From positions 1,957,394 through 2,021,393 of the forward strand of contig OZ024891.1 of assembly GCA_964017195.1 (NCBI GenBank): a stretch of 64,000 nt of DNA, read 5' to 3'. Position 1 is the first letter of the stretch; each line of letters opens with the position of its first letter. The DNA is from Siderastrea radians (Eukaryota; Cnidaria; Anthozoa; Scleractinia; Rhizangiidae). Below the pieces are notes generated by a model. That model was not told the origin of the DNA, searched no databases, and saw only the letters and a program-made list of their open reading frames with translations. Below, piece after piece: positions 33,162 through 40,985 of the stretch. The translations under genes and the position numbers were made by a program.

Positions 33162-34234
33162 ATCGTTACCACGATCCTCGAGCCCCCGGCAGTTTAGGAG
33201 GTGTGCAACGGTTTGCCAAAGCCCATCGTCTCCCTTTGAAAAAAGCCCAACGGGTCTTGGAACGGGATTTGGCCTACACGTTACATAAACCTCGACGTCG
33301 TCGTTTTCCTACCGTACCCGTGATCGTCGGAGGTTTAGATGATCAATGGGTGGCAGATTTAGTGGAAGTGCAACCGTTGGCCAAGTATAATCGGGGTATA
33401 CGATACTTGTTGACGGTATTGGATGTGTTGTCCAAGTACGCCTGGGTACAACCGTTGAAAGACAAAACCGGGGTCGCCTTGGTCCATGCCTTTGACAAGA
33501 TTTTGAAAGGACGACGTCACCCTAATCGATTGCAAACGGATCGAGGGAAAGAATTTTACAATCGGACCTTTCAACGATGGCTTGACGAGCAAGGCATTCA
33601 ACATTTTTCCACCGAAGGGGATGCGAAAGCCAGTGTCGTGGAACGATTTAACCGGACCTTGAAAGAACGTTTGTACCGTTATTTCACCGCTGCCAACACC
33701 TTACGCTTTGACGATGTGTTACCCGAGTTGGTGCAAGGCTATAATGCTACCCGTCATCGAAGTATTGGTATGGCCCCTCAAGACGTGACATGGGACAACG
33801 AAGAAGCGGTGTGGAAACGATTGTATGGTCAACGGTTGAAAGGCCAGAAAAAACCTAAATTCAAAGTCGGAGATCGTGTACGTCTCAATAAGATTCATCG
33901 CACGTTTGCCAAAGGCTATTTACCCAGTTGGACCGAAGAAGTGTTTGTCGTGCATCGTGTGGTCCCGGGCCCTGTGCCCACGTATAAGATTCACGAATGG
34001 GATGATACCCCCGTCCAAGGTACGTTTTATGAAGAGGATTTACAAAAAGTCCATGTATCCGACGTGTTTCGCATCGAAAAGGTACTTAAGCGACAAAAAG
34101 ATCGTTGGTTGGTTAAGTGGAAAGGGTGGCCCGACAAGTACAATAGTTGGATTAGTAGTCAAGACGTAACGTCTCTCCAACCACCCAAGAGGAAAAAGAC
34201 AAGTCCACCCAAAAGACGACGACGACGCGACTAA
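33104..34234 (+). CDS. INT: Polinton integrase (rve family, with chromodomain)
   Basis: This 376-aa retrovirus-like integrase catalyses strand transfer of the linear element and makes the 6-bp target duplication. The catalytic triad is visible: D85 in WVADL, D146 in LQTDRGKEF and E180 in VVERFNRTLKER. A basic N-terminal region precedes it. After an SH3-like segment (KVGDRVRL) a C-terminal chromodomain (about residues 318-355, FRIEKVLK, then WLVKWKGW, YNSWI) suggests targeting to methylated histone tails. The tail is Lys/Arg-rich, a probable nuclear localisation signal. Start could be 33,104 or the in-frame ATG at 33,116 (MAPRKKK). The frame is intact. Confidence 0.96.
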   Translation: MPERMAPRKKKVDVSKQWMNRYHDPRAPGSLGGVQRFAKAHRLPLKKAQRVLERDLAYTLHKPRRRRFPTVPVIVGGLDDQWVADLVEVQPLAKYNRGIRYLLTVLDVLSKYAWVQPLKDKTGVALVHAFDKILKGRRHPNRLQTDRGKEFYNRTFQRWLDEQGIQHFSTEGDAKASVVERFNRTLKERLYRYFTAANTLRFDDVLPELVQGYNATRHRSIGMAPQDVTWDNEEAVWKRLYGQRLKGQKKPKFKVGDRVRLNKIHRTFAKGYLPSWTEEVFVVHRVVPGPVPTYKIHEWDDTPVQGTFYEEDLQKVHVSDVFRIEKVLKRQKDRWLVKWKGWPDKYNSWISSQDVTSLQPPKRKKTSPPKRRRRRD

Positions 34235-34237
34235 AAA

Positions 34238-35281
34238 ATGACGTTGGTGCCCAACTCTTCGTTTTACGTGACGTTGATGAGTCATGCTAGTACCAAGGAG
34301 TTTCCTGGGAACCAACTCCATCATTTCAGAAACCGATTGCCCAAACCCATCCGATTTATGGGGCGAGGATGGATGGTGGGCATGGTGAGTTTGTCCTTAC
34401 CTTCCATTCCCACCGTGGCGGAAAATTTTATTGGGAACGCCGAGCCTCTGTTGTATGTACGATGGCACGAACACGACTTTAAAGTAGACGAGTTTGGGGA
34501 CGATGCATGGTGGTTTGAACAGCAGGAATGGACCGTCAGGGGTCAAGACATGAAAAAGGAGATGGCCTCGTCATCGACGGGATCGCACTTTTTTCACCAT
34601 CTGGTGTATCGTTACCAGCAAGAACGTGCTAAACGAATCAAACCCAAAGACAGAACGGTGGGGACCGATGGACTCAAGTTGTACCCGAACTTTGAATGGA
34701 CTTCGGAAGGGGATTTGTTGTTGAATACCAAGCAAGTGGATTACAAAACCCATGTGGCCCGGGTGTCATGGGGCAAAAGCTTGGCCCTGAAAATGGGATG
34801 GATCGAACAAGTGTCTCCCGGGACCTATCGATTGGGTCCGAATCTCTTGCCAGAATTTCAAGGCATGTCCACCATTCCCACGCCGTCCGATATCCGCGAT
34901 GCTGACAACAAACCCACCTTTTGGAAAGTGGAGGGGGATTATGTGAAGTTGAGTCTATCGTGCCCTTGGCGTTTTGTGAATTTGAACGACACATTTCGTC
35001 TGTCGTCGGAATTTGCTCCGACGCGTCCCTTGCACGTGTATTGTGATGTAGGGACCAGTAGCATGGTAGGGGGTCGCATCACCGATCTCTTACGAGAAAT
35101 CAAGTACCATCCCAAAGAAAGCACGCACTTTGAACCTCGACATATTCAATATGTCCCGATACGCAATGAAGTGGTGGAAATCGTGGAAACGCAGATGGCC
35201 GAAATCAATGGGGATCTAGTGAAATTTGGCGAAGGGCATACCGTCCTGACCCTCCACTTTAAAAGGGAAGTGGTAGTGTGA
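34238..35281 (+). CDS. 'SFYVTL' family protein, paralogue 2 (penton/minor-capsid-like?)
   Basis: A 347-aa intact ORF starting 3 nt after the integrase stop. It shares a conserved opening (SSFYVTLMSHAS, then a W-x-V-G-x-x-x-x-S-L-P segment) and a conserved C-terminus (VYCDVG, VGGRITDLLREI, FEPRHIQYVP, TVLTLHF) with the protein encoded next at 35,292. The family is found near the capsid genes of metazoan Polinton-like elements. I infer a minor capsid (penton-like) or fibre role from context; no sequence motif proves this. No TM segment or signal peptide is seen. Confidence 0.8.
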   Translation: MTLVPNSSFYVTLMSHASTKEFPGNQLHHFRNRLPKPIRFMGRGWMVGMVSLSLPSIPTVAENFIGNAEPLLYVRWHEHDFKVDEFGDDAWWFEQQEWTVRGQDMKKEMASSSTGSHFFHHLVYRYQQERAKRIKPKDRTVGTDGLKLYPNFEWTSEGDLLLNTKQVDYKTHVARVSWGKSLALKMGWIEQVSPGTYRLGPNLLPEFQGMSTIPTPSDIRDADNKPTFWKVEGDYVKLSLSCPWRFVNLNDTFRLSSEFAPTRPLHVYCDVGTSSMVGGRITDLLREIKYHPKESTHFEPRHIQYVPIRNEVVEIVETQMAEINGDLVKFGEGHTVLTLHFKREVVV

Positions 35282-35291
35282 AGAAGACAAA

Positions 35292-36341
35292 ATGTCGTTC
35301 TACGTGACGTTACCGAGTCATGCCAACCGACATGAATTTCCCAACAACCAAGCCAATGCGTTCAAGATTCGTTTACCTCAACCGTTACGGTTACAAGGAG
35401 GTGGATGGCAAGTGGGTTTGAGTGCCATTTCCTTACCGGATACGCACGTCAATTTGTACAATTTGGTGCAAAAAGATGGGTTCATCATGTCGACGTCCTG
35501 GGACCAAGACGTTCCCAAACCGGGTGGAAAAGACGGGGAAATGGTCGGGCGAAGAGACAGCGCGCAAACCCTCATCAACGACATTCAACATTGGGATTGG
35601 GTAGTGGATGGCGTGAGTTTCATGAAAGCCACCATTGCTCACTTGGAACAACAACGCAAGGAAACGGCGATTCAAGGAGGTCGTTTTACCAATGATCAAG
35701 GCAAACACATCTACGTCAAGTTTCGTTGGGAAGGCGAGGATCTGATCATTGACAACACGAATGTCTGCCATTGCAAAACCGACACGCCAGCCCTCTACAT
35801 CTACACCAAGTTAGCTGTCAAGATGGGATGGTTACGTAAAATTAGCAGTGGGTTGATTTTGGGCCCAAACTTACAACAAGACTTCATGGGGGATCAAATC
35901 CCCAACATGACAAAACCGATTGACAACGATTGGAACGATGTGGACGACGATCAACACAACCCGGTCTTTTGGACGGTGCGTTCGTTTTCACCGGATCATT
36001 TACGATTGAGTATGATTTGTAGTTGGCGTTTCACCAATTTGAATGTAGCGTTTCGTTCGGTGGTGGGCGACCCTTCGCGATCGTTGCACGTGTACTCGGA
36101 CGTGGCAGGCAGTATGATGGTCGGCAATCGCGTGACCGATTTGTTGCGTGAAATTCACTACAAACGGGAAGGCAGAGGCACCATGTACTTTGAACCATTG
36201 CACATTCAATACCTACCGCTTCGTAATGAAGTCGTGGAAATCATTCAAATGCAAGTCACCGAAACGTCTGGCACCGAGGATAAGTTGGTCAGGTTTGGCA
36301 AAGGCAACACCCTGGTCACGTTGCACTTCAAAAAGACATAA
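35292..36341 (+). CDS. 'SFYVTL' family protein, paralogue 3 (penton/minor-capsid-like?)
   Basis: A 349-aa intact ORF that begins MSFYVTLPSHANRHEFPNNQ, 10 nt after paralogue 2. A TTTAAAAGGG promoter-like word lies 33 nt upstream. It aligns with paralogue 2 along its whole length, strongest at the N-terminal W-Q-V-G-L-S-x-I-S-L-P-D block, at K-M-G-W-L near the middle and at the C-terminal LLREIHY / FEPLHIQYLPLRNEVVEI block. Tandem arrangement indicates local duplication followed by divergence, possibly producing hetero-oligomeric vertex or spike proteins. Confidence 0.8.
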   Translation: MSFYVTLPSHANRHEFPNNQANAFKIRLPQPLRLQGGGWQVGLSAISLPDTHVNLYNLVQKDGFIMSTSWDQDVPKPGGKDGEMVGRRDSAQTLINDIQHWDWVVDGVSFMKATIAHLEQQRKETAIQGGRFTNDQGKHIYVKFRWEGEDLIIDNTNVCHCKTDTPALYIYTKLAVKMGWLRKISSGLILGPNLQQDFMGDQIPNMTKPIDNDWNDVDDDQHNPVFWTVRSFSPDHLRLSMICSWRFTNLNVAFRSVVGDPSRSLHVYSDVAGSMMVGNRVTDLLREIHYKREGRGTMYFEPLHIQYLPLRNEVVEIIQMQVTETSGTEDKLVRFGKGNTLVTLHFKKT

Positions 36342-36370
36342 AAAGGGAAAAAGGAGATGGTCCATCAAAG

Positions 36371-36565
36371 ATGCCAAAGACAAGAGCACGTCGAAGAAGA
36401 AGAAGAAGGCAACGAGGCGGTCTCTTGCCTCTGGCCGCTCTCGTGCCAGCCTTGATGGCCGTGGGGAAAGCCGCGGCGTTGGGAGCGGTGGGTGGTGCCG
36501 CGGGTTACAGTGGCAAAAAAGCCATCGAAGCAGCGACCACTCGGAAGAAAAAGAAAGGCCGATGA
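36371..36565 (+). CDS. pX/Mu-like basic core protein 1
   Basis: A 64-aa protein with an Arg-rich N-terminus, the motif QRGG (residues 14-17), then a long Ala/Leu/Gly hydrophobic segment and a basic tail. The layout strongly resembles adenovirus pX (precursor of the Mu core peptide), which condenses viral DNA and is cut by adenain. An ATAAAAAGG word lies 33 nt upstream. QRGG may be a cleavage site for the element's protease. The hydrophobic segment could also insert into membranes. Confidence 0.75.
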   Translation: MPKTRARRRRRRRQRGGLLPLAALVPALMAVGKAAALGAVGGAAGYSGKKAIEAATTRKKKKGR

Positions 36566-36568
36566 CGG

Positions 36569-36577
36569 TATAAAAAG
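36569..36577 (+). promoter_or_regulatory. TATA box upstream of 36,631 gene
   Basis: TATAAAAAG, 62 nt before the ATG at 36,631. Confidence 0.55.
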
Positions 36578-36630
36578 ACAAAGGGGGGTTACGTGAAGCA
36601 TAGACCTTGGTGAACCGCAAAGAAGACACC

Positions 36631-36957
36631 ATGCGAGGGGGAAGTTTGACACGATTTCGTACAGACGAGTGGTATGATCAATACGGCAACGGTCTGATGA
36701 GGGAGGTCATGCGTGGTGGGTTCCAAGGCCTTAAAAGCACGCGAAATCCTTTAAAACTGCCTAGTAATATCAAGAGAGGATTGAATGCAGGGTTAACACG
36801 AGGTGTCAAACGCAAAGCCGAACAAGTCATCAAAAAAGAAATCACCAAACAAGCCAAGAAAGCTTTGAGTCATAAGAACGTGAAAGACGCCGTGCGTGTG
36901 GCTAGTGCTTTGTTTCCTAAACAAATCAAACGTGCGCGAGATATTTTGGGAGTGTGA
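36631..36957 (+). CDS. Basic virion-type protein with MRGG motifs
   Basis: The ATG at 36,631 gives 108 residues starting MRGGSL. A second VMRGGF lies about 28 residues later. The rest is a lysine-rich amphipathic helix (KAEQVIKKEITKQAKKAL). Both MxGG motifs fit the adenain cleavage pattern (M/I/L-x-G-G-x). The stop codon is 2 nt before the ATG of the next gene. This is likely a DNA-binding core or membrane-lytic structural protein analogous to adenovirus pVI/pV, inferred from composition and context. Confidence 0.7.
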   Translation: MRGGSLTRFRTDEWYDQYGNGLMREVMRGGFQGLKSTRNPLKLPSNIKRGLNAGLTRGVKRKAEQVIKKEITKQAKKALSHKNVKDAVRVASALFPKQIKRARDILGV

Positions 36958-36959
36958 AC

Positions 36960-37184
36960 ATGGAACCCGTGCATTCACGACCTCGACGGATTCGTAGTGA
37001 TCGAGGGTTGTCTCAATGGGGAGGTGCTTTTTGGAAACTCATGCGACGACAACGTGGTGGATGGTTGAGTCCCGAGGTGATGAGAGTCCCCGGGTTTGAT
37101 TTGAGACAACGCTTGGCACGACGACGCTATAAAAACCCCTCACGACGACGACGGGGTACCACTCGACGACGACGACGACGTTAA
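36960..37184 (+). CDS. pX/Mu-like basic core protein 2
   Basis: A 74-aa protein starting at AACATGG (36,960), with QWGG (residues 19-22) and QRGG (31-34) and an extremely basic C-terminus of Arg repeats. It overlaps the promoter word TATAAAAA at 37,128 that precedes the capsid gene. It is probably a DNA-condensing core protein processed by the protease. Its charge is mostly C-terminal, unlike core protein 1. Confidence 0.7.
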   Translation: MEPVHSRPRRIRSDRGLSQWGGAFWKLMRRQRGGWLSPEVMRVPGFDLRQRLARRRYKNPSRRRRGTTRRRRRR

Positions 37185-37186
37185 CC

Positions 37187-38626
37187 ATGCCGAATGTGAT
37201 GTCACACGTGGCACCCCCTACCTACTCTGAAGGGGCTGCCCCCGCTCACCCGCGTTCCGAAGGGACCGTGAACCCGGCGTTACGGATTTTCAAGGTGCCC
37301 CCGACCGACATTAGCATCAATGCCTATCGCATGGTCACCATTCAACCCACCACCACGGGTATCAATCCCATGGAATTCATTGTGCCAGGGTTGGACGATT
37401 TTGTGGATTTGGGACGCAGTTACTTTACCATGGAATTGAGTTTGAAAAAGGAGGGTGGTGGGAACTTGGACGCCGCGGAGATATTGTTCCCCGTCAATAA
37501 TTTGGCCCATTCCATCATCAAACAAATTGACTTGCAATTGAATGGCACGTTGATCAGTCCTCAATCTGACACCTATCATTACAAAGCTTACCTGGAAACC
37601 TTGCTGAATTATGACCGAGAAGATGGCAAGACCGTGTTAGGACCCCAAGGATGGTTCAATCAAGTGGATTTCCCGCCCCAATGGACCGCCAACAATACAG
37701 ACACCGCATCGAATGCTGGTGCCGGACATGTAGACTACCAGAGACTACCTGCCCATCACAAAGGAGCCTTGGCCGCCATGAAAGCCGAACTCGTCAAGTA
37801 TGCTAATGGGGTCACTCACAGTCTGGTGTTTACCCCGCACTTGGAAGTGTTTCATACCGGCAAATTGTTGGTGCCAGGCATAGAAATCAAGATGAAATTT
37901 CATTTCAATGGTCCGAGCCTGTTTTTGAATGGAGTGGGCGAAGCTGGCCGCCTGCTGGAAGGCGATGTGAAACTACGGTTTCATCTATGTCAACTGCGTT
38001 TGAATGACGCCATCTACAGGAGTTTGTCTGAAAAAAGACACAATGAAGGCCAAGTGGCTGCTTACCCGACCGTCCGCAGTGAAATCCGGACCTTCAGCAT
38101 GCAAAACAACCTGACCCGCTTTGATATCCCCAACCTGTTTCAAAACAGAATACCTGACCGATTGATTGTGGGGTTGTTGGACAGCCGAGCCTTCAATGGA
38201 GATGTGACCCGAGATCCCTTCTGCTTCCAGAAATTTGGTCTGACTTCCATTAAACAGATTGTCAAAGGAGAAGAATACCCTTATGAAACCCTACAGTTAG
38301 TGCACAACAATGGCACCCGAGATAATCTAGGCTACTTCCGTTTTCTGCAAGCCAGTGGCGCTTGGTGTAAAAAGAAAGGCAATATGGTGGAACTGCTCGA
38401 TTGGGGCCAAGCTAAAAATTGTACCTTGTACATGTTTGACAATGTCGCCAATGGATGTGCTGACAGTCAAAACCTCAACCCCAAGCAAACGGGAGATTTA
38501 CAACTGGTCTTGGAATTTGGAGCCGCACCCGGTAACAATATAACTGTACTCGTGTATGGGGAATTTGAGAACTTGCTGGAGATTGACAGGAACGGAGCTG
38601 TGTTGTATAACATTTACCAACACTGA
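37187..38626 (+). CDS. MCP: Major capsid protein (double jelly-roll, hexon-like)
   Basis: A 479-aa intact ORF with start ACCATGC two nt after the preceding stop. Sequence hallmarks of the Polinton PY/MCP family include an N-terminal proline-rich segment and a strand-rich body (GINPMEFIVPGLDDFVDLGR near 65, FPVNNLAHSIIKQIDLQLNG near 105). Two beta-sandwich halves are expected, forming a trimeric pseudo-hexagonal capsomer. It is followed 4 nt later by the protease. The N-terminus contains PPTY (about residues 10-13), a PPxY-type motif known in viral late domains; its relevance here is speculative. Confidence 0.92.
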   Translation: MPNVMSHVAPPTYSEGAAPAHPRSEGTVNPALRIFKVPPTDISINAYRMVTIQPTTTGINPMEFIVPGLDDFVDLGRSYFTMELSLKKEGGGNLDAAEILFPVNNLAHSIIKQIDLQLNGTLISPQSDTYHYKAYLETLLNYDREDGKTVLGPQGWFNQVDFPPQWTANNTDTASNAGAGHVDYQRLPAHHKGALAAMKAELVKYANGVTHSLVFTPHLEVFHTGKLLVPGIEIKMKFHFNGPSLFLNGVGEAGRLLEGDVKLRFHLCQLRLNDAIYRSLSEKRHNEGQVAAYPTVRSEIRTFSMQNNLTRFDIPNLFQNRIPDRLIVGLLDSRAFNGDVTRDPFCFQKFGLTSIKQIVKGEEYPYETLQLVHNNGTRDNLGYFRFLQASGAWCKKKGNMVELLDWGQAKNCTLYMFDNVANGCADSQNLNPKQTGDLQLVLEFGAAPGNNITVLVYGEFENLLEIDRNGAVLYNIYQH

Positions 38627-38630
38627 AGAA

Positions 38631-39167
38631 ATGGAACACGTGGCCTTGAATAATGTGCAATTGGATTATTTAGCCCGAGACGACCCGCAATTGAAACCTG
38701 TCTTTTACGGAACGGTGGCCTGTGATCGTTTACCCAAGAGTCCTGTCAAAACCACTTCGCAAGGGTATATTGTGAATACGGACCCGCACGATCAACCGGG
38801 ACAACATTGGTTAGCGGTGTGGACGGATGGAAACGTGTGTGAAGTGTTGGACAGTTATGCTTTGCCATTGGACACGTACGTGCAAGCCACCCCGTTACGA
38901 GATTGGATTGTGCAACATTGGAAGTATGTGGTGACCAATGGCAAGTCCCTCCAAGCCATTTCAAGCAAGAGTTGTGGTGATTACGCCTTGTTGTACTTGA
39001 AAGCCAAAGCCCGTGGACGAACCTTGCAAGCGTTTTTAAATGAGTTTTCTGATCATGATTATGTAAGCAATGACCATCAAGCTGGTCAACGCCTTCAACA
39101 ATTGATTGTAGGTCAAGAAGCGAGATGGTATCAACTCTGTTGTCATCCGTATCATCAATGTAATTAA
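38631..39167 (+). CDS. PRO: Adenain-like cysteine protease (capsid maturation)
   Basis: The start is ATG 38,631 (GAAATGG), not an upstream in-frame codon inside MCP. The 178-aa product has the adenain/Ulp1 (C5) arrangement: His59 in GQHWLAVW, Asp74 in EVLDSY, Gln108 in LQAIS (oxyanion hole) and Cys115 in SKSCGDYAL. It is expected to mature capsid and core proteins at x-x-G-G sites, which recur in this element's small basic proteins. It is cotranscribed or tightly packed with MCP. Confidence 0.93.
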   Translation: MEHVALNNVQLDYLARDDPQLKPVFYGTVACDRLPKSPVKTTSQGYIVNTDPHDQPGQHWLAVWTDGNVCEVLDSYALPLDTYVQATPLRDWIVQHWKYVVTNGKSLQAISSKSCGDYALLYLKAKARGRTLQAFLNEFSDHDYVSNDHQAGQRLQQLIVGQEARWYQLCCHPYHQCN

Positions 39168-39192
39168 AATATGTTGGAAAAAACATTGTGTC

Positions 39193-39277
39193 GGAGTCGT
39201 AGCTCAGTCGGTAGAGCCTTTGGATCCCCCGAAAACATGAGGAGGGTCGTGCGTGGGTTCGAGTCCCACCGACTCCA
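39193..39277 (+). tRNA. tRNA-like gene, class II size, anticodon uncertain
   Basis: The 85-nt sequence has a perfect 7-bp acceptor stem (GGAGTCG/CGACTCC), D arm (GCTC/GAGC), T arm (GTGGG TTCGAGT CCCAC) and discriminator A. The pol III A box (TAGCTCAGTCGGTAGAGC) and B box (GGTTCGAGTCC) match consensus. The middle 35 nt are atypical. A TTTGG/CCGAA stem leaves only a 5-nt ATCCC loop, or a 7-nt loop leaves a weak stem, followed by a CATG/CGTG variable arm. Size and variable arm fit Leu/Ser-type tRNAs, but the anticodon cannot be assigned. It sits between protease and ATPase genes. Confidence 0.75.
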
Positions 39278-39286
39278 ATAAAAAGG
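39278..39286 (+). promoter_or_regulatory. TATA-like box for ATPase gene
   Basis: ATAAAAAGG begins immediately after the tRNA-like gene, 38 nt upstream of the ATPase ATG. Confidence 0.5.
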
Positions 39287-39290
39287 TGCC

Positions 39291-39298
39291 TTTTTTTT
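39291..39298 (+). terminator. RNA polymerase III terminator
   Basis: A run of eight T residues 13 nt after the tRNA-like 3' end is a standard pol III stop signal, supporting transcription of the tRNA-like gene. Confidence 0.7.
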
Positions 39299-39315
39299 AA
39301 GGGTATTTAGTCATC

Positions 39316-39969
39316 ATGCAAACGGGGAAACCGTTTCGTTTTCATACCCCCTCCAGTATTTTGGTGGTGGGGCCCTCGGGATGTGGCAAAACCGTGTTTA
39401 CGGAAAAACTCTTGGTAGAGAACCCAGACTTGTTTGAAACCCCACCGACCCAACTGCATTATTGTTATGGGGCATGGCAAGATCGATTTCGAAGCATGCA
39501 AGATCAAGGGGTGCTGTTTCACGAAGGGATTCCCGATCATGAGGCGTTGGTCCAATGGTTTCCTCAAGGACAGGGGGTCCTCGTCTTGGATGATTTAATG
39601 GATGAAGGGAGTCACGATAAACGCGTGTTGGATTTATTCACCAAACATTCGCATCATCAAGGGGTGACCGTGTTGTACTTGTGCCAAGACATGTTTCCCG
39701 TGGGTCGATATGCTAAAAGTATATCCCGCAATGCCCATTACATTGTGGCGTTCAAGAACCCCCGAGATCAATTAGGGGTACGCAACGTGTTGCTTCAATC
39801 GTTTCCTACCACTTGGAAAGACACGTTGGAGACGTTTCATCAAGCCACCACACGGCCGTATGGCTATTTGGTGTTGGATTTACACCCCGCCTCCTCCGAT
39901 CAACAACGTTTGTTGAGTCACCTGTTAAAAGACGAAGGATGGACTCGCACCTATCAAAAACGTCTATAA
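39316..39969 (+). CDS. ATP: Genome-packaging ATPase (FtsK/HerA superfamily)
   Basis: A 217-aa intact ORF. Walker A is GPSGCGKT (residues 19-26), and Walker B is VLVLDDL with the acidic pair at 92-93. A downstream SHHQGVTVLYLCQ segment fits the sensor strand of A32/FtsK-like packaging ATPases. It would pump the linear dsDNA into capsids. Its presence with MCP and protease supports a virion-forming lifestyle. The neighbour upstream is a tRNA-like gene; downstream is a membrane protein. Confidence 0.93.
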   Translation: MQTGKPFRFHTPSSILVVGPSGCGKTVFTEKLLVENPDLFETPPTQLHYCYGAWQDRFRSMQDQGVLFHEGIPDHEALVQWFPQGQGVLVLDDLMDEGSHDKRVLDLFTKHSHHQGVTVLYLCQDMFPVGRYAKSISRNAHYIVAFKNPRDQLGVRNVLLQSFPTTWKDTLETFHQATTRPYGYLVLDLHPASSDQQRLLSHLLKDEGWTRTYQKRL

Positions 39970-40010
39970 AGGCACGACACCCCATTTGAACAGGAAAAAA
40001 GAGAGCGAGC

Positions 40011-40319
40011 ATGGCCGATGACCGTCACCCTCCGCAATCGTACGATACCGTGGCCCCTGCGGGTATTGGGGCGGCCAGCAGCAATCAAATGTCCCCAAGG
40101 GCCTTCCAAGATTTGTATTTGACGGGAGACCAAGACGGGAGATCAACAATGGTGGTGTTATCGAAAAATGTTGAATCATTTCAAGTGTATCAATGCCTTG
40201 TTCAATGGCATGGCGTTACTCCTGATGGCTGCCGGCATGATTGCTGGACCGCTTTTGGAAAACAGTACGTTGGTAGCATGTTTGGCGGCGGTGGGGACGG
40301 TGGTCAAAGGATGGAATGA
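40011..40319 (+). CDS. N-terminal part of the 2-TM protein (frame broken)
   Basis: A TATAAAGG word lies 46 nt upstream of the AGCATGG start at 40,011. The first ~45 residues (PPQSYDTVAPAG, then SNQMSPRAFQDLYL) look like a natural cytosolic leader. After about 40,140 this frame becomes low quality (WHGVTPDGCRHD, then a glycine-rich tail) while a frame one base away encodes the transmembrane helices at 40,168-40,710. Likely the genuine gene starts here and a single-base indel near 40,130-40,150 separates the two parts. The tail of this ORF beyond that point is probably not translated in an intact copy. Confidence 0.5.
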   Translation: MADDRHPPQSYDTVAPAGIGAASSNQMSPRAFQDLYLTGDQDGRSTMVVLSKNVESFQVYQCLVQWHGVTPDGCRHDCWTAFGKQYVGSMFGGGGDGGQRME

Positions 40320-40710
40320 TTTTAAACAATACCGATTTAAAGTGACCATGAGTCGATTTGCGTTTACCACCTATGCGAAAGCCTTGACCGAATTGAAAAC
40401 CCATGTGCGCGGTGTTCCCTTGGAGGATCTGGAAAGGTTTTTAATCAAGATGCAAACCTTGGATGATACCATTGTGGATTTCACCCCTCCGTTACCTAAA
40501 CGATGTCTCCAAGATTACCATCGTCATTTTGTGTACCAACCCGTGGAAGCCCTATGCTATGTGGACGGATGTCCTCGTCCCTTGAGACCCAAAGACTATT
40601 GGATAGATAAAAAGCCGCTCCCTCCCAGTCCCACACTCTTAGAACCATGGCCGTCCAACGACGACGACGACGCACAAAAAGGAAACGACGTCAAAGAGGA
40701 GGGGCATTAA
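40168..40710 (+). CDS. Two-transmembrane protein, SLATT-like topology
   Basis: A 180-aa frame with two adjacent hydrophobic helices (about residues 10-31, ending MIAGPLL, and 34-48, VACLAAVGTVVKG). These are followed by a basic amphipathic segment (DFKQYRFKVTMSRFAF), a YAKALTEL-type helix and a proline-rich tail ending in an acidic run. A 2-TM hairpin followed by a conserved helix is the architecture of SLATT effectors, which pair with SLOG or SMODS sensors in prokaryotes. That assignment is my inference and needs a profile search. Alternatives are a generic Polinton membrane protein or viroporin. The 3' end overlaps the start of the next gene. Confidence 0.6.
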   Translation: MLNHFKCINALFNGMALLLMAAGMIAGPLLENSTLVACLAAVGTVVKGWNDFKQYRFKVTMSRFAFTTYAKALTELKTHVRGVPLEDLERFLIKMQTLDDTIVDFTPPLPKRCLQDYHRHFVYQPVEALCYVDGCPRPLRPKDYWIDKKPLPPSPTLLEPWPSNDDDDAQKGNDVKEEGH

Positions 40711-40985
40711 TGCGTCGCAAAGCCCGTTTGGTGGATAAAATAGCCCATGGCATGAGTATGTTTCTATCAGGTCCAGCGCCTGGGTTTGGCATCGCTTTAG
40801 GCAAATTAGGCGGTCAAGCGTTGAAAGGCATTACCGACAATGTACAACATTACCGACAACGAGGTGGGGGTTGGTGGCAAGATTTCAAACGCAATACCCG
40901 TCAAGGCTATAAAGAGTCGCGGGACGTGATCAAACAAAACAAAACCCTTCAACGTGTGTTGATGAACCGTCCATGGTATCCTTGA
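40647..40985 (+). CDS. pX/Mu-like basic core protein 3
   Basis: A 112-aa protein with Kozak ACCATGG and a GATAAAAAG word 39 nt upstream. The Arg/Lys-rich N-terminus contains QRGG (16-19). A hydrophobic glycine-rich segment follows (FLSGPAPGFGIALG), then a second RQRGGGWW and a charged helical C-terminus. Two QRGG motifs suggest processing into three pieces. The start overlaps the end of the 2-TM gene and the end overlaps the start of the next small gene. Confidence 0.72.
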   Translation: MAVQRRRRRTKRKRRQRGGALMRRKARLVDKIAHGMSMFLSGPAPGFGIALGKLGGQALKGITDNVQHYRQRGGGWWQDFKRNTRQGYKESRDVIKQNKTLQRVLMNRPWYP

